Part shown: in pieces, positions 1 to 5,275 of the stretch
How the letters are laid out: each line of letters starts with the position of its first letter
How positions within the stretch are numbered: position 1 is the stretch's first letter
Assembly: GCA_900553305.1 (NCBI GenBank)
Contig: USDI01000128.1
Coordinates: 1 to 6,601 of the forward strand
Source: an uncultured Lachnospiraceae bacterium
GTDB taxonomy: Bacteria; Bacillota; Clostridia; Lachnospirales; Lachnospiraceae
Direction: 5' to 3'
Length of the DNA stretch: 6,601 bases
Program-made: the position numbers and the translations under genes
Notes under the pieces: generated by a model
What the model saw: only the letters and a program-made list of their open reading frames with translations
Databases searched by the model: none
Told to the model about the DNA's origin: nothing

Positions 1-1572
1 AGTACAGCCATCAATTATTACGGACGTAAAATCTCCTATCATACAATGTTTGAAGAGATAGATAGAGTAGCGCATGCATTTATGAACTTAGGAGTGAAAA
101 CTAATGATGTTGTAGTTATTGTAGCAGTTACGATTCCGGAAATAGTTTATTCAATTTATGCGCTTAATCGTCTAGGAGCAATTTCTAATGTGGTTGATCC
201 TAGAACGAGTGCCAGCGGAATTCGAAAGTACATTTCGGAAGCTCATGCAAAATATGTACTTTCGTTGGACATCTTAAGCAAAAAAATGAAAGAAGCGATT
301 GCTGGTACAAACGTGGAAAAGTTTATTACAGTATCGCCTTTAAATAGTTTTGCAGGGATTAAAGGAAAAATACTGAGAGTAATATTGAGAGCTGGCAAAG
401 CAGGTAAAGATGTTTATCCATGGCGTATGTTTATGAGCAGACAAGAGGGGGATTTACCATCCGTACCGTATAAAGAAAATGCCTGTTGCGTAATTGTACA
501 TACAGGGGGAACAACAGGATTTCCCAAAGGTGTTATGTTGAGCAATGAAAATTTGAATGCTATGGTTATAAACGCAAGGGCAAGTGAAGGGAGTTATGAG
601 GCTGGAAATGTCTTTTTAAATATTATGCCGCCATTTATTGCATACGGATTAGTAAATGGAATACATATGATTCTTTCGTGTGGAATGGAGAATGTTCTGA
701 TTCCTCAATTTAATCCGGCAGTATTTGATAAGCTGATTTTAAAATATCGACCTACGCATATTCTGGGTGTGCCAACCCACTATGCGCGTCTTTTTGAGAG
801 CAAAAAGCTTGAGGGAGTAAAACTGTCATTCTTGAAAATTGTTGGTGTAGGTGGTGATTCGTTGAGCGCAGAAATGGAGAGGCATATAGCGGATTTTCTA
901 CATATGCATGGGGTCGATATTCCGATTGCTACAGGATATGGAATGACAGAGGTGAGTGCGGCAGCCTGTGGTTTTCATAAAAGGGCAAACAGAGTTGGAA
1001 GTGTGGGAATTCCATTTGTTAATACGGTAATTCGTATAGTAGATTCAGAAACAGGCAGAGAACAAAAGTATGGAGAACAGGGCGAAATATTAATTTCTTC
1101 ACCTGCCCTGATGTTGGGATACGACAATAATCAGGAGGAAACAAAACAGGTTATATTTGTGGATAAAAATGGACAGAAATGGATTCACAGTGGTGATATT
1201 GGACATATGGATCAAGATGGTTTTCTGTACATAGACGGCAGAATTAAGAGAATGATTATCCGACATGATGGATTTAAGGTATTTCCCTCTCAGATCGAAA
1301 ATGTTATCGCCACAGATACTGATGTATGTGAATGTTGTGCAGTTGGACGGTCGGATAAGTCATATTCACAGGGAAAACTTCCGGTTGTATATGTTGTATT
1401 GAAACAAACTGCGGATAAGGAAAAGGTAAAATCTGATTTATTGCGTCTTTGTGCAGATAATTTACCGGAATATGCCCAGCCAATAGACATTATTTGTATA
1501 GAAAAAATGCCATTAACGGTCAATGGTAAAATAGATTTCCGCGTATTGGAGGAGAGGGAAGAGAACAGATAA
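1..1572 (+). CDS. AMP-forming acyl-CoA synthetase / acyl-AMP ligase, 5'-truncated by window edge
   Basis: This is a class I adenylate-forming enzyme (ANL superfamily): it activates a carboxylate with ATP to an acyl-AMP and usually passes it to CoA or a carrier-protein thiol. The frame is open from base 1, and the residues before the first ATG (position 46) already read like the family's N-domain, so I take the true start to lie outside the window. Visible motifs are the P-loop-like A3 motif TGGTTGFPKG (nt 502-531), the A5 motif YGMTE (nt 937-951), the A7 SGDIG with the ribose-binding Asp codon at 1195, an A8 hinge DGRIKRMI (about nt 1234), and the C-terminal catalytic Lys in NGKID (Lys codon 1528). 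The catalytic core is therefore intact. The substrate cannot be read from sequence; no carrier-protein or condensation domain is fused to it. It is AT-richer than the other genes: 20/60 GC in bases 61-120 and 23/60 in 1441-1500. The family call is firm, the substrate unknown. Confidence 0.93.
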   Translation, partial: STAINYYGRKISYHTMFEEIDRVAHAFMNLGVKTNDVVVIVAVTIPEIVYSIYALNRLGAISNVVDPRTSASGIRKYISEAHAKYVLSLDILSKKMKEAIAGTNVEKFITVSPLNSFAGIKGKILRVILRAGKAGKDVYPWRMFMSRQEGDLPSVPYKENACCVIVHTGGTTGFPKGVMLSNENLNAMVINARASEGSYEAGNVFLNIMPPFIAYGLVNGIHMILSCGMENVLIPQFNPAVFDKLILKYRPTHILGVPTHYARLFESKKLEGVKLSFLKIVGVGGDSLSAEMERHIADFLHMHGVDIPIATGYGMTEVSAAACGFHKRANRVGSVGIPFVNTVIRIVDSETGREQKYGEQGEILISSPALMLGYDNNQEETKQVIFVDKNGQKWIHSGDIGHMDQDGFLYIDGRIKRMIIRHDGFKVFPSQIENVIATDTDVCECCAVGRSDKSYSQGKLPVVYVVLKQTADKEKVKSDLLRLCADNLPEYAQPIDIICIEKMPLTVNGKIDFRVLEEREENR

Positions 1573-1590
1573 TAATACAAACATAAATTT

Positions 1591-1603
1591 GTTTCTAGGA
1601 AAC
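1591..1603 (+). repeat. Short inverted repeat GTTTC-TAG-GAAAC
   Basis: A perfect 5-bp inverted repeat with a 3-base centre lies 18 bases after the ligase stop codon. It is followed by AT-rich sequence with no T run, so it is not a terminator by itself. It may be a minor 3'-end structure or chance. Confidence 0.3.
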
Positions 1604-1621
1604 ACGTTAAATAATTGGGCT

Positions 1622-1633
1622 GGTCGAAAGACC
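1622..1633 (+). other. GNRA-tetraloop hairpin GGTC-GAAA-GACC
   Basis: A 4-bp perfect stem closes a GAAA tetraloop by a C-G pair, an unusually stable RNA fold. The 10-base palindrome GACCCGGGTC (1630-1639) overlaps its right arm. It lies 11 bases before the terminator stem and would form the base-proximal structure of the ligase transcript's 3' end. No RNA family was recognised. Confidence 0.4.
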
Positions 1634-1643
1634 CGGGTCCACC

Positions 1644-1674
1644 AAATGACGGGTAAGACACCCGTCATTTTTAT
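1644..1674 (+). terminator. Rho-independent terminator after the ligase gene
   Basis: The left arm AAATGACGGGT (1644-1654) and right arm ACCCGTCATTT (1660-1670) pair perfectly over 11 bp around the 5-base loop AAGAC. The run of T from 1668 to 1672 follows the stem. The A run on the left arm makes it potentially bidirectional. It most likely ends the transcript of the upstream ligase gene and insulates rex. Confidence 0.88.
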
Positions 1675-1691
1675 GTTGCCATGCATATGAG

Positions 1692-1715
1692 AAAATGATC
1701 CGGTGGATCATTTTT
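1692..1715 (+). terminator. Second perfect hairpin with T run (probable tandem terminator)
   Basis: AAAATGATCC (1692-1701) pairs perfectly with GGATCATTTT (1705-1714) around the 3-base loop GGT, and five T bases occupy 1711-1715. The stem has only four G-C/C-G pairs, so it is weaker than the preceding terminator. Its A/T flanks would let it act in either direction. It lies only 21 bases after the first hairpin and upstream of the rex promoter. Confidence 0.6.
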
Positions 1716-1746
1716 AAGTGGAGAAGAATAAAAATCTGCTAACGGC

Positions 1747-1776
1747 AGTACATTGACAAGGTTTTAACAGTGTACT
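1747..1776 (+). promoter_or_regulatory. Putative Rex operator (Rex box) within an extended dyad
   Basis: Bases 1753-1770 read TTGACAA-GGTT-TTAACAG. The known clostridial Rex box is TTGTTAA-NNNN-TTAACAA, so 11 of the 14 defined bases match. The site covers the whole -35 hexamer and most of the spacer, where a bound repressor would block RNA polymerase. It sits at the centre of a longer 30-bp dyad (1747-1776): the outer arms AGTACA and TGTACT pair perfectly about the same centre, and 10 of 15 base pairs are symmetric overall. Rex genes are often autoregulated in other Gram-positives. Occupancy by this Rex is inference. Confidence 0.62.
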
Positions 1777-1781
1777 AAAAT
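1753..1781 (+). promoter_or_regulatory. Sigma-A-type promoter of rex
   Basis: The -35 hexamer is TTGACA (1753-1758, perfect consensus) and the -10 is TAAAAT (1776-1781), separated by 17 bases. Transcription would start near 1788, giving a leader of about 36 bases before the rex start codon. It lies downstream of both terminator-like hairpins, as expected for an independent rex transcription unit. Confidence 0.8.
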
Positions 1782-1808
1782 TAATCATGAGAAAATCATC
1801 AATTAATC

Positions 1809-1815
1809 AGGGAGG
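1809..1815 (+). promoter_or_regulatory. Shine-Dalgarno AGGGAGG that fixes the rex TTG start
   Basis: The purine-rich AGGGAGG ends 8 bases before the TTG at 1824. No ATG or GTG in that frame lies at a suitable distance, and the protein read from this TTG begins like Rex proteins, so the uncommon start codon is well supported. Confidence 0.8.
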
Positions 1816-1823
1816 GAACTCCA

Positions 1824-2468
1824 TTGGATAATAAAGAAATTTCACAGGCGGTAATCGGCCGTCTGCCCAGATATTTCCGCTATCTGGGAGAACTGAAGGA
1901 CGATGGAATCGAACGGATTTCATCACAGGAACTGAGTGCGATTATGAAGGTGACGGCATCCCAGATCCGGCAGGATTTTAATAATTTCGGAGGATTTGGA
2001 CAGCAGGGATATGGTTATAAGGTGGAATACGTGTACGAAGAGATCGGTAAGATCTTAGGGCTTCATAAGACACACAATCTGATTATTATCGGAGCCGGAA
2101 ACTTAGGTCAGGCGCTTGCTAATTACATGAACTTTGAGCGGAGGGGCTTTCTCTTCCGTGGAATTTTTGACAACAATCCGGTGTTGTTCGGAAAGAAGAT
2201 CCGGGACCTTGAGGTACGGCCTATGGAGGAGCTGGAGACCTTTGTCAAAGAAAATGAAATTGATATTGCTGTTTTAACCATTCCGAAGACCAGCGCGTTA
2301 GAGGTTGCAGAGCGGCTTGCCAGACAGGACATTAAAGGAATCTGGAACTTTGCCCATATTGATTTGAATCTGCCTAAGGAGATTCAGGTGGAGAATGTTC
2401 ATCTGTCGGATTCCTTAATGAAGCTTACCTATAATATTAACCGCTATGAAACTGAAAAAGAGGAATAG
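1824..2468 (+). CDS. rex: Redox-sensing transcriptional repressor Rex
   Basis: Rex is a homodimeric cytoplasmic repressor that binds DNA when NADH is low and releases it when NADH rises. In anaerobes it controls fermentation and NAD+-regenerating genes. The 214-residue protein has the usual family length. Residues 1-80 form the winged-helix region, with a typical recognition segment around QIRQDF (47-52) and a GGFGQQGYGY turn (56-65). Residues 84-205 form the Rossmann NAD(H) domain with the dinucleotide loop GAGNLG (90-95). The C-terminal ENVHLSDSLMKL (190-201) and NFAHIDLNLP region also match the family. It starts with TTG, supported by AGGGAGG 8 bases upstream. It is the first gene after a strong promoter carrying a Rex-box-like site, so autoregulation is likely. 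The next gene begins 57 bases after its stop. Confidence 0.96.
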   Translation: MDNKEISQAVIGRLPRYFRYLGELKDDGIERISSQELSAIMKVTASQIRQDFNNFGGFGQQGYGYKVEYVYEEIGKILGLHKTHNLIIIGAGNLGQALANYMNFERRGFLFRGIFDNNPVLFGKKIRDLEVRPMEELETFVKENEIDIAVLTIPKTSALEVAERLARQDIKGIWNFAHIDLNLPKEIQVENVHLSDSLMKLTYNINRYETEKEE

Positions 2469-2524
2469 ATGTTACAGGGACGAGATACGGGGAACAGTAA
2501 CGAATAAATGAGGATGGTGATGGT

Positions 2525-3202
2525 ATGTCGAGAAAGGATGAAATCTATTCTCCTGCATTAAAAGAAAAGAAAATACCAATACTGACTCTGGATAATAAAT
2601 GGCATCGGCTGTTTACGCAGACGAATCCGAATAAGACGATCCTGCGCCTTGAAGAAGAACTCAATGAGCTTCTGAAAAAGCAGGGGAAAGCGACAACAGA
2701 GAGTAAGGACATCAAGCGTCTTAAGAAAAAGCTGATGCAGGAAATTGTGGAAAATGCCGAAGGTACTGCTGAGGGCAATAATCAAAAGGCATTGAAGAAG
2801 CTGGAAGATAACAAGCGCCTCATTAATGAATGTAATGAGCGGCTTGCCATGTATGAGGATCAGCTTATTGAACTTCCGGGAGAGATCGACCGGGTGAACA
2901 GGGAGCTAATGCTGCAGACCATGGATAGTTGTTATGATACCTTAAAGGCCAATGAGGCAGAGATTGAAGAGACGGCCAAATGGGTGGCGGCGATCCGGGT
3001 TGAATTAAAGAAACGACTTATCCGTAAGCAGGAAATGGAACTGATGAACCAGGAACTGTATTCCTATATGCACGACATCTTTGGCGCTGAGGTGATCGAG
3101 ATCTTTGATATGAAATATGAAAAGGAAAATCCGGATCACAGCAAAGCAGAAGGATCAGAAAAGAACGAGTCATTATCAGATAAGAAAACAGATAAGACAT
3201 AA
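2525..3202 (+). CDS. Uncharacterised coiled-coil protein, 225 aa
   Basis: I do not recognise a named family. The protein is strongly charged and helix-forming: residues about 38-75 and 85-180 are rich in Leu/Ile with Glu/Lys in heptad-like spacing and look like two coiled-coil segments broken by a Gly/Asn-rich hinge (78-86). The N-terminal 30 residues are less charged and include DNKWHRLF (23-30). Residues 180-196 (SYMHDIFGAEVIEIFDM) are more hydrophobic and may cap the coil. The tail from about 197 is Lys/Ser/Asp/Glu-rich and probably disordered. There is no signal peptide, transmembrane segment or catalytic motif, so it is probably cytosolic. The ATG at 2525 has GAGG at 2510-2513, 11 bases away, a loose spacing. 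It lies 56 bases after rex in the same direction and is probably co-transcribed. A scaffolding role is possible but unsupported. Confidence 0.85.
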   Translation: MSRKDEIYSPALKEKKIPILTLDNKWHRLFTQTNPNKTILRLEEELNELLKKQGKATTESKDIKRLKKKLMQEIVENAEGTAEGNNQKALKKLEDNKRLINECNERLAMYEDQLIELPGEIDRVNRELMLQTMDSCYDTLKANEAEIEETAKWVAAIRVELKKRLIRKQEMELMNQELYSYMHDIFGAEVIEIFDMKYEKENPDHSKAEGSEKNESLSDKKTDKT

Positions 3203-3208
3203 GATATA

Positions 3209-3239
3209 CAGGCAGTGGAAGAAAGAAAACCACTGCCTG
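3209..3239 (+). terminator. Strong intercistronic hairpin, weak or conditional terminator
   Basis: CAGGCAGTGG (3209-3218) and CCACTGCCTG (3230-3239) form a perfect 10-bp GC-rich stem around an 11-base A/G-only loop. It begins 7 bases after the coiled-coil gene's stop. No real T run follows (the next bases are CCTTATAT), so full termination is doubtful. It may instead reduce read-through, stabilise the upstream mRNA, or mark a processing site before the hydrate-repair gene. Confidence 0.55.
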
Positions 3240-3275
3240 CCTTATATCCGTAGAATTACATCCACAGCAGAAAGT

Positions 3276-3280
3276 GAGGT
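3276..3280 (+). promoter_or_regulatory. Shine-Dalgarno GAGGT choosing the ATG at 3286
   Basis: GAGGT ends 5 bases before ATG 3286. A GTG at 3274 is in frame 12 bases upstream, but it overlaps this site and has no good ribosome-binding sequence of its own. The ATG gives the family's usual N-terminus, so I use 3286. Confidence 0.75.
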
Positions 3281-3285
3281 GCAGA

Positions 3286-4815
3286 ATGAAATATGTAGTA
3301 ACAACGGCAGAAATGAAAGCGTGTGATTATGGAACGACCGGGCAGACAGGAATACCGTCCATGGTATTAATGGAGCGAGCAGCACTGGCTGTCACAGAGG
3401 TGATTATCAAGCGTTATCCTGACCGGAACCGGATACTGATTGTGGCAGGAAAAGGAAATAATGGAGGAGATGGACTGGCCATCGGACGTCTCCTTGCAAA
3501 GGCAGGCCGGCAGGTGACTTTTTTTCAGCTGCAGGGTAATTATTCGGAAGAAGCCGGGCAGCAGAGGCAGATCCTGCAGCATTTGGGGTTTTCCATCTGT
3601 GACACATGGCCGGATGGAGAATATGATATCATTATAGACGCTTTGCTTGGAATCGGGATTACCGGGGAGGTACGGGAGAAAACCCGTGAGATGATTCATA
3701 AAATGAATGAATACAGACGCAGTCTCCAAAGGGGCAGTTCTTTTGGCGGTGAAATAACTGGTGCAGAACGTCTGAATAAAGCTGCTCCGGTTATCTGTGC
3801 AGTAGATCTTCCGAGTGGAATTGATACGGATACGGGAGCAGTATGCGGCGAAGCCGTGAAAGCAGACCTGACGGTGACCTTCCAGTATCTGAAAAAAGCA
3901 CATCTCCTATATCCGGGAAGAGAGTATTGCGGAAAGGTTTATCTGCGGGATGTGGGAATTGAAAATTACGGTATCTGTGCAGAAACGGCTTTTACTTATG
4001 AGAAGGAAGAAGCGAAGAATCTGTTGCCGCAAAGAAAAACATCCGGACATAAGGGAACCTTCGGAAAGGTTCTGTTATATGCCGGAAGCCGTGAAATGAG
4101 TGGAGCGGCACTTCTTTGTGCAAGAGCGGTTCTCTGCTCCGGAGCGGGCATGCTGAAGGTACTGACAGAAGAAACAAACCATACCTTACTGCGTACGGTA
4201 TTTCCGGAAGCTATGATAGCAACGGATCCTGTGAAGGACCTCAAATGGGCTGATGTACTGGTGGCCGGTCCCGGAATCGGAACCTCGAAAGAGGCGAAGG
4301 AAACGCTTACGCGTCTGCTTTGTGCGTCACACCTTCCCACGGTTCTGGATGCGGATGCACTGAACCTGCTTGCGGATGATCCGGCACTTATGGAGCTTGT
4401 GAAGGAAAAAGCATCGAAACAGCCGGTGATCCTGACCCCGCACCCAGGAGAGTTTTTACGGCTGTCAGGACTTGCGATGACGGATTATCAGCAGGAGCGT
4501 GAGAGGGCAATACGCACCTTTCAGGAACAGAGCCACTGCATTCTGGTTTCCAAGGATGCCTGTACAGTGGTTACGGATGGAGCAGCCCTGTATCTGAATT
4601 CTACAGGTAATGATGGAATGGCAACGGCAGGGAGCGGTGATGTGCTGACCGGGGTGATCGGAAGCCTTCTGGCACAGGGGATTCCGGCTTTTGATGCAGC
4701 CTCAAAGGGTGTTTTCCTTCATGGACTTGCGGGAGATGAAGCAGCATTAAAGAAAGGAAAGCATGGAATGATTGCTTCCGATCTCATTGAAAATCTGTGG
4801 ATATATCTTGAATAA
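3286..4815 (+). CDS. nnr: Bifunctional NAD(P)H-hydrate epimerase / ADP-dependent NAD(P)H-hydrate dehydratase
   Basis: This enzyme repairs damaged cofactor: the N-domain interconverts R- and S-NAD(P)HX, and the C-domain dehydrates S-NAD(P)HX back to NAD(P)H using ADP in bacteria. The 509-residue length fits the fused YjeF type. The N-domain (1-230) shows GKGNNGGDG (55-63), DALLGIGITG (118-127) and AVDLPSGID (172-180). The C-domain (about 240-509), of the ribokinase-like fold, shows SGHKGTFGKV (253-262), AGPGIG (327-332), LDADALN (354-360), TPHPGEF (384-390) and GNDGMATAGSGD (441-452), whose final Asp 452 is the expected catalytic base. Both active sites look intact. The stretch at about 143-167, between the DALLG and VDLPSG motifs, is longer than usual and Ser/Gly/Arg-rich. 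The gene follows rex and the coiled-coil gene with an intervening hairpin. The start ATG is chosen for its GAGGT site. Confidence 0.96.
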   Translation: MKYVVTTAEMKACDYGTTGQTGIPSMVLMERAALAVTEVIIKRYPDRNRILIVAGKGNNGGDGLAIGRLLAKAGRQVTFFQLQGNYSEEAGQQRQILQHLGFSICDTWPDGEYDIIIDALLGIGITGEVREKTREMIHKMNEYRRSLQRGSSFGGEITGAERLNKAAPVICAVDLPSGIDTDTGAVCGEAVKADLTVTFQYLKKAHLLYPGREYCGKVYLRDVGIENYGICAETAFTYEKEEAKNLLPQRKTSGHKGTFGKVLLYAGSREMSGAALLCARAVLCSGAGMLKVLTEETNHTLLRTVFPEAMIATDPVKDLKWADVLVAGPGIGTSKEAKETLTRLLCASHLPTVLDADALNLLADDPALMELVKEKASKQPVILTPHPGEFLRLSGLAMTDYQQERERAIRTFQEQSHCILVSKDACTVVTDGAALYLNSTGNDGMATAGSGDVLTGVIGSLLAQGIPAFDAASKGVFLHGLAGDEAALKKGKHGMIASDLIENLWIYLE

Positions 4816-4820
4816 ATTCA

Positions 4821-4852
4821 AAGTATACCTTTCGGACAATCCGGCTATACTT
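4821..4852 (+). repeat. Imperfect hairpin in the nnr-mazF gap
   Basis: The outer arms AAGTATA (4821-4827) and TATACTT (4846-4852) pair perfectly. Inside, CGGA (4833-4836) can pair with TCCG (4840-4843) around CAA. No T run follows, so it is not a standard terminator. It occupies much of the 78-base gap upstream of mazF and could be an operator dyad, an mRNA structure or a weak attenuator. TATACT (4846-4851) resembles a -10 box, but I see no matching -35. Confidence 0.45.
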
Positions 4853-4893
4853 ACTACTGAAAAAGGAAACCAGTTTGGAACGAAGGGATTGTT

Positions 4894-5235
4894 ATGAGAC
4901 GTGGAGATGTATATTATTGTGACTTAAGACCGGTGGTTGGCTCGGAACAGGGAGGAATCCGTCCCGTACTGATTGTGCAGAATGATGTGGGGAATAAACA
5001 CAGCCCGACGATCATTGTTGCTGCCATTACTTCAAAACAGAATAAAGCAAAGCTTCCCACGCACATCGAGCTGAGTGCGAAACGGTATGATATGGAACGT
5101 GATTCGGTGATTTTATTAGAACAATTACGAACCGTTGATAAGAGAAGACTGAAGGACCGCGTGTGTCATCTGGATGAAGATATGATGCGTCAGGTAAATA
5201 AAGGACTGATGATCAGCCTGGAGCTGGGTACATAA
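4894..5235 (+). CDS. mazF: MazF/PemK-family mRNA interferase, EndoA (NdoA) type
   Basis: This is a ribosome-independent endoribonuclease toxin that cuts single-stranded mRNA at a short sequence; the close relative EndoA of Bacillus subtilis cuts at UACAU. The 113-residue protein is full length and follows EndoA nearly end to end: RGDVYYCDL (3-11), GSEQGGIRPVLIVQND (16-31), AAITSK (43-48), KLPTHIEL, RDSVILLEQLRT and LGT at the end. Arg23 and Thr46 align with EndoA's catalytic Arg25 and Thr48, so activity is expected. The ATG at 4894 has AAGGGA ending 5 bases upstream. The usual MazE/EndoAI antitoxin gene is not present next to it: the 78-base gap before it is too short and nnr lies beyond. The next gene has its own promoter. 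Weak coupling to the nnr transcript is likely. Confidence 0.95.
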   Translation: MRRGDVYYCDLRPVVGSEQGGIRPVLIVQNDVGNKHSPTIIVAAITSKQNKAKLPTHIELSAKRYDMERDSVILLEQLRTVDKRRLKDRVCHLDEDMMRQVNKGLMISLELGT

Positions 5236-5246
5236 GTGCAGTCTGC

Positions 5247-5275
5247 TTGACGATACAAAGAGGAAATGTTATAGT
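5247..5275 (+). promoter_or_regulatory. Extended -10 promoter for the CBS-domain gene
   Basis: TTGACG (5247-5252) and TATAGT (5270-5275) are separated by 17 bases, and a TGT extended -10 element lies at 5267-5269. Transcription would start near 5282, about 33 bases before the start codon at 5315. It would let the CBS gene and yebC be expressed independently of rex, nnr and mazF. Confidence 0.75.

Noticed and set aside
46..48. ATG at 46 as the start of the ligase gene
   Set aside because: The frame is open to base 1 and the upstream residues (INYYGRKISYHTM) fit the adenylation N-domain, so the gene simply begins outside the window.
1787..1831. A 14-codon ORF (ATG at 1787) as a rex leader peptide
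   Set aside because: The ATG falls at the predicted transcription start with no ribosome-binding site, and the frame shows no regulatory codon run.
3274..3285. In-frame GTG at 3274 as an earlier start for nnr
   Set aside because: It overlaps the GAGGT ribosome-binding site of the ATG at 3286 and has no convincing site of its own; the four extra residues are not family-like.
3117..3326. A 69-codon + strand frame over the end of the coiled-coil gene and the start of nnr
   Set aside because: It is a Lys/Arg/Gln-rich frame-shadow of the two real genes, lacks its own ribosome-binding site, and runs through the intercistronic hairpin.
3367..3903. A 178-codon open frame on the minus strand opposite nnr
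   Set aside because: It overlaps the conserved epimerase domain entirely, and its Cys/His/Phe-rich sequence resembles no protein.
4816..4893. Possible tiny antitoxin in the nnr-mazF gap
   Set aside because: Seventy-eight bases could encode at most about 25 residues, and no start with a ribosome-binding site and open frame is present.
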